A stretch of 18,561 nt of DNA, from NCBI GenBank assembly GCA_902588335.1, contig CACIOV010000011.1, forward strand, positions 1 through 18,561, given 5' to 3'. The translations under genes were made by a program, and so were the position numbers. Under the pieces are notes generated by a model, which was not told the DNA's origin, did not search any database, and was given only the letters and a program-made list of their open reading frames with translations. Shown piece after piece: positions 7,363-16,296 of this stretch (within the stretch, counting starts at the first letter, position 1; each line of letters opens with the position of its first letter). The DNA comes from an uncultured Pelagibacteraceae bacterium (GTDB taxonomy: Bacteria > Pseudomonadota > Alphaproteobacteria > Pelagibacterales > Pelagibacteraceae).

Positions 7363-8019
7363 ATGAAAATTGAGAATAAAGAAATATTTATTCCAGGTCC
7401 AAGCGGAAGAATTCAAGCAAAATATTTTAAAAGTAAACAACAAGGTGCTCCTGTTGCATTAGTTTTGCAACCCCATCCTCAATATGGTGGAACAATGAAT
7501 AATAGAATTGTTTACGAAACATATAATTGTTTTTACAAAAATAAATTCTCTGTTATTAGAATAAACTTTAGAGGTGTAGAAAAAAGTGACGGAGTATTCG
7601 ATAATGGACAAGGTGAGCTATCTGATGCTGCCGCAGCATTAGATTGGATAGAAAAGGAAAATCCAGGATATAGTCAATGTTGGGTTTCTGGTTTTTCTTT
7701 TGGTGCATTAATTTGTATGCAATTAATAATGAGAAGGCCTGAAGTAAATAAATTTATTGCAATTTCACCTCAGCCCAATTTATACGACTTTACTTTTTTA
7801 TCGCCCTGTCCAATTTCAGGATTAATATTATACGGAAAAAATGATGAATTGGTAGAAGTGGAAAGTATATTAAACTTAAAAAAAAGGTTAAGTACACAAA
7901 AAAATATTGATGTAACGTTTAATACAATTTCTAATGCTAACCATTTTTATAAAAATAAAGAAAAAGAATTAGCTTCTATAATAAAAAATTACATAAAAGA
8001 TAAAATAACTGTAATTTAA
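7363..8019 (+). CDS. COG2945-type alpha/beta hydrolase
   Basis: A 218-residue single-domain alpha/beta hydrolase resembling the small COG2945 group. Early motifs are FIPGPSGRIQAKY (9-21) and LVLQPHPQYGGTMNNRIV (33-50). The nucleophile elbow is GFSFG with Ser112, and likely partners are Asp161 in YGKNDELV and His194 in NANHFYKN. There is no signal peptide, so it is cytoplasmic. The substrate is unknown; an esterase or peptidase role is only a family-level guess. It is divergent from iscR and shares a 141-base intergenic region with it, including the Fur-like site just ahead of its ATG. Its stop overlaps the convergent anmK stop by 4 bases. Confidence 0.82.
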   Translation: MKIENKEIFIPGPSGRIQAKYFKSKQQGAPVALVLQPHPQYGGTMNNRIVYETYNCFYKNKFSVIRINFRGVEKSDGVFDNGQGELSDAAAALDWIEKENPGYSQCWVSGFSFGALICMQLIMRRPEVNKFIAISPQPNLYDFTFLSPCPISGLILYGKNDELVEVESILNLKKRLSTQKNIDVTFNTISNANHFYKNKEKELASIIKNYIKDKITVI

Positions 8020-9122
8020 TATTTAATAATTGTTCCACCAGAACAAGATTTTTTAACACCTGTAGTTTTGGGAAATGAAATTGGAAGATTAAGATAAGAT
8101 CTGATAGCAAGATAAGCAAAAGCTTGTGACTCGATAAAGTCACCATCAATACCATACTCGTCTATTAATTTTATACGATCACTTGCTTTTTTTAATCTTT
8201 CAACTAAAAAATTGTTTTTTCTTCCACCTCCACATAAAATTATTTTTTCTTTATAGCGATCAGTTTTCTTAATAGCCGAAATTATTATTCTAGCAGTAAA
8301 TTCCGTTAATGTAGCTGCACCATCTTCCAAGGATAGATCTTTTACAAAAGAAAAATTAAAATATTTTGTGTCAAATGATTGAATAATACCAGTATTAATA
8401 ATTTTTTCTTCTTTGCTAAAATTTTCCAGAAGTTTATCTAATGATATTTTATTAACAATTCCGGATTTTGCTACTATTCCATCTTTGTCATAATTTTTTT
8501 TAGTCTTTTGTCTAAGCCATTTATCAATTAAACACATGCCTGGACCAATATCTGTCCCTGACATGTTTTTATCATTCCAAAGAGTAGTTATATTTGTTAT
8601 TCCACCTATATTTACAAAAGTTGCTTCTTTGATTTTAAATTTTTTTTTTAACAGTTGGTGAAATATTGGAGTTAAAGGAGCTCCATGTCCTCCATTTTTT
8701 AAATCATTCTCTCTAAAATTATAAATTACAGTCTTTTTTGTAAGTGATGAAAGTAGTTTGCCATCACCTAATTGTTTTGAAATTTTTTCTTTAGCATTAT
8801 GAAAAATAGTTTGTCCATGAAATCCAATAAAATCGATGTTTGATTTAAAATCTTTAGTAATTGCATTAACTACATCTGCCTGAAACAATGTTATCTCCTT
8901 TTCAAGAGATTGAGCTTTTTTTGATAAATTCTTCAAATCTTTTGAATCATTAATTTCATCTTTGAGATTGTGAATATTTTCATAAATATTTTGCCTATAT
9001 TTAAAATATTTATCTAAAATTACTTCATATTCATTATCGCCATCTGATTGAATAATTGATGCATCAACACCATCCGCTGATGTGCCACTCATTAGGCCTA
9101 AACTACAATAGGATTTGTTCAT
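8016..9122 (-). CDS. anmK: Anhydro-N-acetylmuramic acid kinase
   Basis: A 368-residue AnmK, close to the 369 residues of E. coli. The N-terminal phosphate-binding motif GLMSGTSADGVDAS is at 9-22. FHGQTIFHN, GDG, GHGAPLTPIFHQ, FVNIGGITNIT and GTDIGPGMCLID follow in family order, and LCGGGRKNNFLVERL lies near the C-terminus. The enzyme uses ATP and water to turn 1,6-anhydro-MurNAc into MurNAc-6-phosphate in cytoplasmic peptidoglycan recycling. In many bacteria the product goes to MurQ or the MurU route; neither is in this window. It is divergent from tyrS with 61 bases between the starts, and a TATAAT lies only a few bases upstream of its ATG (9130-9125). Confidence 0.95.
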   Translation of the reverse strand: MNKSYCSLGLMSGTSADGVDASIIQSDGDNEYEVILDKYFKYRQNIYENIHNLKDEINDSKDLKNLSKKAQSLEKEITLFQADVVNAITKDFKSNIDFIGFHGQTIFHNAKEKISKQLGDGKLLSSLTKKTVIYNFRENDLKNGGHGAPLTPIFHQLLKKKFKIKEATFVNIGGITNITTLWNDKNMSGTDIGPGMCLIDKWLRQKTKKNYDKDGIVAKSGIVNKISLDKLLENFSKEEKIINTGIIQSFDTKYFNFSFVKDLSLEDGAATLTEFTARIIISAIKKTDRYKEKIILCGGGRKNNFLVERLKKASDRIKLIDEYGIDGDFIESQAFAYLAIRSYLNLPISFPKTTGVKKSCSGGTIIKY

Positions 9123-9183
9123 AAATTATATTTAATTTAAAAGGAATCTTGTATATTACAACTTTAAATAAGCTAAAAAATTC

Positions 9184-10425
9184 ATGCAAGAAACATTTCT
9201 GACAGAATTTCAAAAAAGAGGTTACTTTAACCAGTGCACTGATCAAGCTAGTTTAATTGATTTGATGTCTAAATCTAAAATAAAAGCTTACATAGGCTTT
9301 GATTGTACAGCTCCAAGCCTGCATGTAGGAAGCTTGATGCAAATTATGTGTCTTCGTCTTCTCCAAAAATATGGTCATCAACCAATAGTGTTACTTGGGG
9401 GAGGAACATCACTGATAGGTGACCCTTCTGGTAAAGAAAAAACTAGAAAAATACTTGATAAAAAAGAAATTAATAAAAATATTAAAAGTATAGAACATGT
9501 ATTTAAAATTTTTTTAAAATCTAAAAATTCAAAAACTAAACCTATTTTTGTAAATAATTATACTTGGTTAAGTAAATTAAACTATATTAATTTTTTAAGA
9601 GAAATTGGCAAATACTTTACAATAAATAAGATGTTAACTTTTGATAGTGTTAAGTTGCGTTTAGAAAGAGAACAATCTTTAAGCTATATGGAATTTAATT
9701 ACATGATGCTTCAAGCATATGATTTTTACGAACTTAACAAGAGACACAAATGTGTTTTACAAATAGGTGGTTCAGACCAATGGGGAAATATAGTCAATGG
9801 AACCGATTTAATTAAAAGAAAAGATAAAAAATTTGCCTATGGATTAACTACTCCATTGCTGACACTTTCTTCTGGAACAAAAATGGGAAAAACTGAGAGC
9901 GGCGCTATTTGGTTAAATAAAAAAATGCTTTCGCCATATGAGTATTGGCAATTTTGGAGAAACACTGATGATAAAGATGTAATAAATTTTTTAAAACTTT
10001 TTACAGATTTAGATCTTGAAGAAATAGAAAATTTAGAAAGTAAGAGCCAGGATATTAACAAACTAAAAATTTTACTTGCTAATGAGACGACTGCAATGCT
10101 TCATGGAGTTCAAGCTGCCAAAGATTCTGAATCTACAGCGCAAAAAACATTTGGTGATAGATCTATAGGTAAAAATCTTCCTATTATTAAAATTAAAAAA
10201 ATTTTAATATCAAATGGAGTAAATATATTAGATATAGTTCTTCAATGTAAATTGGCTAATTCAAAAAGTGAAATTAGAAGAATGATTAAAAATAATGGAT
10301 TGAGAGTTAATAATGAAATGGTCAAAGATGAATCAAAAATAATTAATCTAAATAATTTTGATGAAGATAATAAAATAAAAGTTTCGCATGGTAAAAAACA
10401 ACATGTTATTGTAAAAATTATTTAG
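9184..10425 (+). CDS. tyrS: Tyrosyl-tRNA synthetase
   Basis: A 413-residue class I synthetase that charges tRNA-Tyr. The HIGH-type motif is HVGS at 47-50 within GFDCTAPSLHVGS. GGGTSLIGDPSGK follows, the tyrosine pocket includes YMEFNYMMLQAYDFYEL and QIGGSDQWGNIVNG, and the KMSKS-type loop is KMGKT at 233-237. The C-terminal part (about 345-405: LANSKSEIRRMIKNNGLRV, counted as a 19-residue block) is an S4 RNA-binding domain. Length is normal for the family. The ATG at 9184 is the first in frame after an upstream AT-rich stretch and gives the expected N-terminus. The 3' end overlaps the convergent AsmA-like gene by 8 bases. Confidence 0.97.
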   Translation: MQETFLTEFQKRGYFNQCTDQASLIDLMSKSKIKAYIGFDCTAPSLHVGSLMQIMCLRLLQKYGHQPIVLLGGGTSLIGDPSGKEKTRKILDKKEINKNIKSIEHVFKIFLKSKNSKTKPIFVNNYTWLSKLNYINFLREIGKYFTINKMLTFDSVKLRLEREQSLSYMEFNYMMLQAYDFYELNKRHKCVLQIGGSDQWGNIVNGTDLIKRKDKKFAYGLTTPLLTLSSGTKMGKTESGAIWLNKKMLSPYEYWQFWRNTDDKDVINFLKLFTDLDLEEIENLESKSQDINKLKILLANETTAMLHGVQAAKDSESTAQKTFGDRSIGKNLPIIKIKKILISNGVNILDIVLQCKLANSKSEIRRMIKNNGLRVNNEMVKDESKIINLNNFDEDNKIKVSHGKKQHVIVKII

Positions 10426-12655
10426 CTTCTTCTTGTTTCTTCTTTTTCATTTTTTCAACAGCCCTAACTATAAATCTTGGAGTTAATGTTTTAATTGGAT
10501 TTACTGTAGTTTTAATATCCTTGGGTGGTCCTTTCATTTTAAAACTTACTCCAACAACGCCTTCGCCAGTTTTTTTTCCAACTAAAATATCACCAACAAG
10601 AGGGATGGAAGCTATTATAGAGTTAAGCTTTGTAGCGGGCACCAATGTTCCTCTTAAACTGACTATTTTTCCTTTATCAACGTAACCATTTAATAAAATT
10701 GATACCGCTGGTCCCATTGCTAATGCATCTTCGATATTCATTAAATTACCCTCGGTATTGGATTTCATTTCAAAAGAATCAAAGCGTATACCTTCTCCGC
10801 TAAGTGTGTCTGCAATACCTTGTAAAGATGCCAATGTTAATAATTTGGCTAGAGCAGGAACTTTTGAAACTTTAAAATCAGTAATCACTAAATTTGAATT
10901 AGAAATTTTATTCGAAATAATTGATTCATACTCTAATCTCCCACCCTCAAATCCTTTTATAAATTCAAAATTTTTTATGAAAGGTCTAGCGCGATCAGAG
11001 ATTACCTGAAGAGTTTTTTTATCCTTGTCTATTTGATAAATAGACATTTCAACAATTTCATCTTTTGAAAAATTTCCTTTTAAGCTCAATTTATTATAAG
11101 AACCTTTGTTAATAGACGCAATCATTCCTATACTAGAAACAATATCATCTGTTCCTGTAAGAGCTTTATCAAAATTAATTTTTATTTCACTATTAAAATT
11201 TTTACCAAAAGTTTTTTTATCACTTTTTTTATAAAGTGTTTTAAGCAATGGTTGTGCATCAAAAATCTCCCCAGAAATTACAACATTTTTATTTTTTTTT
11301 ATTAAAAAATCATTATTTTTGATATCGTTTTCGAAGGTTACTATCTCCAATTTTTTTAAATCTTCAACTTCAAAGTTTTTACTTAATTTTATATTTGATA
11401 AAAGTACTTTAGTTTTATCAGCTAAAAAATTTAATTTATTAATATTATAATATTTATTTAGAATAAATTTTAAATCAAAATTTATTTCAGATTTTTTATT
11501 ATAATTTTTGTTATAATTCAGTTTAGATATTTTTATTTTAGAATTTGTTAAATCTATAATTCCTTTAACATTAAAGCTTTTGTCATTGTAATTATAAATT
11601 TCCTTTATATTAAAATTGTCAAAATTATCTTTTACTTTTATAGATCCAATAAATTCTCCTGATTGATTAGATTCATAATTAGAAAGTTTAACTTTGGTAT
11701 CTTTAAAAATCAGTTTTGGATCATATTCTGGCAAATATTCTCTAATAAATTTTTTTTCTTTAGTATCTATTTCTAAATAGAAAATATCACCCTCAGTTAA
11801 GTAATTTAAATTTTTAACTCTAAATTTTTTATTTAAATCAAAATTTATGTTTGTTTTAAGATCTACTTTTCCATTTATGTCTTTGTAATTAATTTTTGGT
11901 AAATTAAATAATTTAGATATTGCATTAACTTGATTAAAATTTATTTTACCATTTGTTCTTAATAAACTTTGTGTTTTGATACCATTTTCATTACGTTCTA
12001 AATTCATTTTACTATCAGTTAAATCAAGGTCATATATAGATCCTTTTTTGATTATCAATTGAAAATTATCACCATTGTCAATTTTAGTATGATTAATTTC
12101 GGTATTTAATTTTTTTATAGAAAATTTATCTGTTAAATTAATTGAAGCATCAGAAACTTTTCCTGAAAACCCGTAGTCTTTTCCAATGCTTCCATCAGAT
12201 TCAAAAGGAATAATAAATTCTCCTTCGATAATTCCTTTATTAAATATTTTATTAAGCTTTTTGTTAATAAATTTTGGAAGGAAAATGTTAGTAATTTTTG
12301 TTAAATCTTTTATATTATTTTGAGCAAAAGCTAATTCGGATCTTTTTAATAGAAAATCAGATGTAAAAAATGACCTGAGTGGTAAAAACAAATCTAATTT
12401 TGTTAAAATAATTTCATTGTCTTTAACTAAAATTTTAGGATCCTGAAGTCTAACCACAAGATTTAATTCGGTAGGGTTAAGATGTATTTTAGTTTTTTCA
12501 AAATCTAGCTTAACATGTCTATTCACTTCATTAGCTTTAGTTTTTATAAAACTATCAAATTTATCTGTTTCAATGCCAAAATAACTAAGAAAAAGTGTTA
12601 AAAAAAATGCCAATACTAAAACTGTCAAAAAAAATTTTAAAAAAATTTTACTCAT
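10418..12655 (-). CDS. AsmA-like envelope protein (AsmA-like C-terminal domain)
   Basis: A 745-residue protein with one N-terminal membrane anchor (about 5-28, IFLKFFLTVLVLAFFLTLFL). A long Asn/Lys/Ile-rich repetitive beta region runs from about 40 to 550, and a conserved AsmA-like C-terminal block from about 590 to 735. That block includes LASLQGIADTLSGEGIRF, GPAVSILLNGYVD and LVPATKLNSIIASIPLVG. This matches the AsmA/YhdP superfamily, whose members are inner-membrane-anchored bridges implicated in phospholipid transport to the outer membrane. The body would lie in the periplasm. It ends in a short Lys-rich tail. It follows prfB by 2 bases and is the third gene of an mrcA-prfB operon. I do not assign an individual name, since AsmA, YhdP and TamB paralogues cannot be told apart here. 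Confidence 0.78.
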   Translation of the reverse strand: MSKIFLKFFLTVLVLAFFLTLFLSYFGIETDKFDSFIKTKANEVNRHVKLDFEKTKIHLNPTELNLVVRLQDPKILVKDNEIILTKLDLFLPLRSFFTSDFLLKRSELAFAQNNIKDLTKITNIFLPKFINKKLNKIFNKGIIEGEFIIPFESDGSIGKDYGFSGKVSDASINLTDKFSIKKLNTEINHTKIDNGDNFQLIIKKGSIYDLDLTDSKMNLERNENGIKTQSLLRTNGKINFNQVNAISKLFNLPKINYKDINGKVDLKTNINFDLNKKFRVKNLNYLTEGDIFYLEIDTKEKKFIREYLPEYDPKLIFKDTKVKLSNYESNQSGEFIGSIKVKDNFDNFNIKEIYNYNDKSFNVKGIIDLTNSKIKISKLNYNKNYNKKSEINFDLKFILNKYYNINKLNFLADKTKVLLSNIKLSKNFEVEDLKKLEIVTFENDIKNNDFLIKKNKNVVISGEIFDAQPLLKTLYKKSDKKTFGKNFNSEIKINFDKALTGTDDIVSSIGMIASINKGSYNKLSLKGNFSKDEIVEMSIYQIDKDKKTLQVISDRARPFIKNFEFIKGFEGGRLEYESIISNKISNSNLVITDFKVSKVPALAKLLTLASLQGIADTLSGEGIRFDSFEMKSNTEGNLMNIEDALAMGPAVSILLNGYVDKGKIVSLRGTLVPATKLNSIIASIPLVGDILVGKKTGEGVVGVSFKMKGPPKDIKTTVNPIKTLTPRFIVRAVEKMKKKKQEEAK

Positions 12656-12657
12656 GG

Positions 12658-13759
12658 TTATTTTTTATCCTTTATTTGGTAAAGTGCTGCTTCCAAGAAT
12701 TCATCTATGTCACCATCAAGTACACTTTCTGGATCAGTATTTTCTAAATTATTCCTCAAATCCTTTACCATTTGATAAGGTTGCAAAACATAAGATCTTA
12801 TTTGATGACCCCACCCAATATCAGTTTTTGATTTTGCTAAGTTTTCTGATGCTTCTTCTTTTTTTTGTATTTCATATTTATATAAACGAGCCTTTAACAT
12901 ATTAAAACATGTCGCTTTATTTTTATGCTGTGATCTTTCGTTTTGACATTGAACAACAATGTTAGTTGGTAGGTGGGTTATCCTAACTGCACTATCTGTT
13001 GTATTAACATGCTGACCTCCTGCTCCACTAGATCTATAGGTATCTACTCTAATATCTTTTTCTTGAATACTTATTTTAATGCTATCGTCTACTACTGGAT
13101 AAACCCAAACGCTTGCAAAACTTGTATGCCGCCTTGCTCCAGAATCAAAAGGTGAAATTCTTACTAATCTATGAACTCCAGATTCTGATTTTAACCACCC
13201 GTACATATAAGGTCCTGTTATTTTTAACGTACTTGATTTTATCCCGGCTTCATCACCTCTATGTTCGCTAATCATTTCAAATTTACATTTTTTCTTTTCG
13301 GTCCATTTGGAATACATTCTTCTCAACATTTCAGCCCAATCTTGACTTTCTGTTCCTCCTGCTCCAGCGTGTATCTCTATATATGTATCCAAATGATCAT
13401 TTTCGTGTGATAAAAAACATGAAACTTCTGTTTTTTTAATTTGATTAACTAATAAATTTATTTTTTTTTCACAATCTTTTATTACAACAGAATCGTTTTC
13501 ATCTGAGGCAATTTTTAAAAGTTGTTCTAAATTTTCTAATTCATTTACTGTGGAATTAAAATCTTTAAAAATATTTTCAAAAAAATTTTTCTCCTTTAAT
13601 ATTTTTTGTGCAGAGATTTTATCTTTCCAAAAATTTTCTTGTGTTATTTTATTATCTAATATTTTAATTTTTTCTTTAATTTTATTTTTTTCAAAGATAC
13701 CTTCTAACGTTATCCACTATCTTTTTTGTTTCGGATATTTTATTTTTTATATTTTCCAT
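12658..13759 (-). CDS. prfB: Peptide chain release factor 2, with programmed +1 frameshift
   Basis: RF2 ends translation at UGA and UAA. The gene starts with ATG at 13759 and reads MENIKNKISETKKIVDNVRR then YL, 22 codons, before an in-frame TGA at 13693-13691. After a +1 shift at CTT the frame continues without a stop from GAA (13692) to the TAA at 12660-12658, giving 366 residues, the normal RF2 length. The main frame has the RF2 stop-recognition motif SPF (ISPFDSGARRHTSF), the catalytic GGQ (SSGAGGQHVNTTDSAVRITH) and IHAGAGGTESQDWAEML. The N-terminal domain is a Lys/Asn-rich coiled region. A gene model starting at the TTG at 13392 would miss 122 residues. It lies 2 bases after mrcA and 2 bases before the AsmA-like gene, so all three are probably co-transcribed. 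Confidence 0.95.
13690..13705 (-). promoter_or_regulatory. prfB programmed +1 ribosomal frameshift site
   Basis: The minus strand reads AGAAGG TAT CTT TGA A. This is the canonical RF2 recoding signal: a Shine-Dalgarno-like AGAAGG exactly three bases before the slippery CTT, followed directly by a TGA stop read by RF2 itself. When RF2 is scarce the ribosome pauses at TGA, slips forward one base and continues in the GAA frame. The base after TGA is A instead of the common C. Confidence 0.93.
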
Positions 13760-13761
13760 AT

Positions 13762-16119
13762 TTAATAAAATTTATAAATTGTTTTTTGAATTTCTGAATC
13801 ATAAAATTCTAATCTATTATTATTAAACGAATTTTCAAGATGAACAATAAAATTATCCTCCGGTTTAAAGGATTCGTATATAACTTTTTTTGTATTGGAG
13901 CTTGGTTGTAGCCCCGTTTCAGCATCTACCATGACTAGATTTATATTTTTTGGTACTTTAAAAGGGAGAGCATCTTTTTTCTTAACAACCCTTTCAACAA
14001 ACTTTTTAAAAATTGGCAAAGCTGCCTTTGCTCCTGTTTCGTATCTGCCTAATGTTTTAGGCTCATCAAAACCCACATAAACACCTATAACTAACTTTGA
14101 TGTAAATCCTAAAAACCAAGCATCCATATTTTTGTTTGTCGTTCCTGTTTTGCCAGCTAATGCCAAGTTTAGATTCCTTAATTTTCTTCCTGTCCCCCTT
14201 TTAACAACTCCCTGCATCATTGATGTAATTTGATAGGCAGTTTCAGGTGAAATAACTTGTTTTCTTTCATCTTTGATTAATGGAATTTCATCTTTTAAAT
14301 ACGATATTTCTGTACATCCTATACATTTTCTTTTATCACCATTAAAAATGGTTTTACCTCTTCTGTCTTGAATTCTATCTATAAATATCGGAATAACTTT
14401 TTTTCCTCCGTTTACAAATGTGCAATATGCGTTTGTAAGTTTTATTAAAGTTGTTTCAGCTGCTCCTAAAGATACTGATAATAATTCAGGCACATCAGCA
14501 TATATTCCAAGGTCATTAGTAATTTCATAGATCTCCTCAAGTCCAACTTTTTGGGCAACTCTGACTGTCATTAAGTTTCTAGATTTTTCTATGCCTGTCC
14601 TTAGAGTAGATGGCCCATAGAATTTTTTTCCATAATTTTCTGGTTTCCAAGTTTTTAATCCTTCTCCTTGATCCATAACGAAAGGTGCGTCTAAAACTAA
14701 AGTTGATGGAGTAAAACCATTTTCTAAAGCCGCCGCATAAACAAAAGGTTTAAATGCAGAACCGGGTTGTCTTTTAGCTTGTGTGGCTCTATTAAACTCG
14801 CTCAATTTAAAACTAAAACCTCCAGCCATAGCCAAAACTCTTCCTGTATATGGATCCATCACTACAATTGCACCATTAATCTTTGGTAGTTGCTTTAAAT
14901 TCCATTTATTTTTTTTAATTTTTTTTACATAAATGATATCATTTAAAGTTAAAAGATCTTCAAAACTTTTTTTTCTAGTCCAGCTAACATTTTTAAAATC
15001 TATGAATCCTATTTCTTTATTTTCAGTTTCTATTTTTAATGTAAGTTTACCTACATCTATTACTTTTGCTATTTTCCAATTTAAACTTCTGTCAGGAATA
15101 AATTCTTGAATATTATCTTGCCAATTTGATAAATTTAAATTTGCTATCGGGCCCCTCCACCCATGTCTTTTATCATATTCTTCCAAACCTTCTCTTAGTG
15201 CTTTTAAAGCTTCAATTTGATAATTGGAGTTTAAAGGAGTTCTTATTGATAAACCACCTTTGTAAAGATTATCATTTCCAAAGTTATCACTCACTATTCT
15301 TCTTACTTCTTCTGAATAAAAATTTGCTTCTTCAAGAAGTTTTATTTTTCTTTTTTTTGTTTTTATTTCTTTATTTTTTAAATTTTCATATTCAGTCTTA
15401 TTAATATATGAATTTTCATATAAATTTTTTAAAACAAAATCTCTCCTAGCTTTAGCTCTTTTAAGCGATTTGTATGGATTGTATTTACTAGGAGCCTTGG
15501 GTAGCGCAGCCAAAAGAGCTGCTTCTTCATAATTCAAGTCACTAATTGATTTATCAAAATATTCTAAACTCGCTGCAGCAACTCCATATGTGCCTTCTCC
15601 TAAATATATTTGATTTAAATATAGTTCCATAATGCGTTCTTTTGAGTAAGCTCTTTCAATTCTAAAAGCTAGAATAGCCTCTTTAATTTTTCTCTTAAGC
15701 GAAACTTCACTTGTTAGTAGAAAATTTTTTGCAACCTGTTGTGTAATAGTAGATGCCCCTTCTAATCGTTTATTAGAATAAATATTCTTCAAATTTTTAA
15801 CTATTGCCCTTGTAATACTTTTTGCATCAACCCCTGGGTGAGAAAAAAAATTTTTATCTTCTGCTGATAAAAATGAATTGATTACATTTTTAGGAACAGA
15901 ATCGTAGGGAATAAATAGTCTTTTTTGTAAAGCATATTCAGCTATCAATTGTCCTTCGCCAGAGTGAACTCTGCTTGATATCGGAGGTTTATAATTTGCT
16001 AATATTTTATAATCTGGAAGATCTGAAGAAAAATACCAAAGAGTAGAAAATGAAAAAATTAGACCTAATATAAAAATCGAAATTGTTAATTTTATGGTTT
16101 TTTTAAAGTAAACGAGCAT
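13762..16119 (-). CDS. mrcA: Penicillin-binding protein 1A, bifunctional transglycosylase/transpeptidase
   Basis: A 785-residue class A PBP that polymerises and cross-links peptidoglycan. An N-terminal membrane anchor spans about 9-31. The GT51 domain shows the catalytic Glu87 in SAEDKNFFSHPG, then GASTITQQVAKNFLL (121-135), RKIKEAILAFRIE and LYLNQIYLGEGTYGVAAAS. The transpeptidase domain has the nucleophile Ser454 in SAFK (454-457), SRN (513-515) and KTGTT (657-661). The segment between the domains (about 300-400) fits the OB-like domain of PBP1A. The ATG at 16119 gives a clean cytoplasmic stub and anchor. It heads an operon with prfB and the AsmA-like gene, and is divergent from rne. Confidence 0.95.
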   Translation of the reverse strand: MLVYFKKTIKLTISIFILGLIFSFSTLWYFSSDLPDYKILANYKPPISSRVHSGEGQLIAEYALQKRLFIPYDSVPKNVINSFLSAEDKNFFSHPGVDAKSITRAIVKNLKNIYSNKRLEGASTITQQVAKNFLLTSEVSLKRKIKEAILAFRIERAYSKERIMELYLNQIYLGEGTYGVAAASLEYFDKSISDLNYEEAALLAALPKAPSKYNPYKSLKRAKARRDFVLKNLYENSYINKTEYENLKNKEIKTKKRKIKLLEEANFYSEEVRRIVSDNFGNDNLYKGGLSIRTPLNSNYQIEALKALREGLEEYDKRHGWRGPIANLNLSNWQDNIQEFIPDRSLNWKIAKVIDVGKLTLKIETENKEIGFIDFKNVSWTRKKSFEDLLTLNDIIYVKKIKKNKWNLKQLPKINGAIVVMDPYTGRVLAMAGGFSFKLSEFNRATQAKRQPGSAFKPFVYAAALENGFTPSTLVLDAPFVMDQGEGLKTWKPENYGKKFYGPSTLRTGIEKSRNLMTVRVAQKVGLEEIYEITNDLGIYADVPELLSVSLGAAETTLIKLTNAYCTFVNGGKKVIPIFIDRIQDRRGKTIFNGDKRKCIGCTEISYLKDEIPLIKDERKQVISPETAYQITSMMQGVVKRGTGRKLRNLNLALAGKTGTTNKNMDAWFLGFTSKLVIGVYVGFDEPKTLGRYETGAKAALPIFKKFVERVVKKKDALPFKVPKNINLVMVDAETGLQPSSNTKKVIYESFKPEDNFIVHLENSFNNNRLEFYDSEIQKTIYKFY

Positions 16120-16190
16120 AAATTTGAAGAAATGAATTAAATCTGGCTTTCTTAAGGCATTTCTAGATTTAAGTGAAACCTAAATAAAAG

Positions 16191-16204
16191 AAATACATGT
16201 ATTT
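16191..16204. repeat. 14-base perfect palindrome between mrcA and rne
   Basis: AAATACATGTATTT reads the same on both strands and lies in the 177-base divergent gap, 72 bases from the mrcA start and 93 bases from the rne start. It could be an operator shared by both promoters. In DNA this AT-rich a few such palindromes are expected by chance over the whole window. The rest of the gap shows a weak 7-base inverted repeat (16138-16144 with 16165-16171) and no promoter I would call. Confidence 0.25.
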
Positions 16205-16296
16205 GTTGCTAAATTTAAGGTATATATCACTTTAGTTAACAAACAAAATTCAAAATATATGAACAGAACTATCATTACAAACAGGAACAAAATTTC

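Noticed and set aside
8016..8019. Convergent 3' overlaps (also 10418-10425) as antisense regulatory units
   Set aside because: Overlaps of 4 and 8 bases are ordinary in compact genomes and give no specific evidence of regulation.
12658..13392. A 244-codon RF2 gene starting at TTG 13392
   Set aside because: It would lack the whole N-terminal domain. The same frame is open further upstream to 13692 and joins a 22-codon ATG-started frame through a canonical frameshift site.
15126..15404. A Leu/Phe-rich plus-strand frame that looks like a membrane protein
   Set aside because: It is the antisense of a Lys/Glu-rich part of mrcA. Poly-Lys and Glu codons read backwards give Phe and Leu. The same reason removes other antisense frames over suf, prfB and rne.
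16138..16171. Inverted repeat TAAATCT / AGATTTA upstream of rne as an RNase E autoregulatory hairpin
   Set aside because: The arms are only 7 mostly A/T bases around a 20-base loop, and it lies close to the mrcA start rather than in the rne leader.
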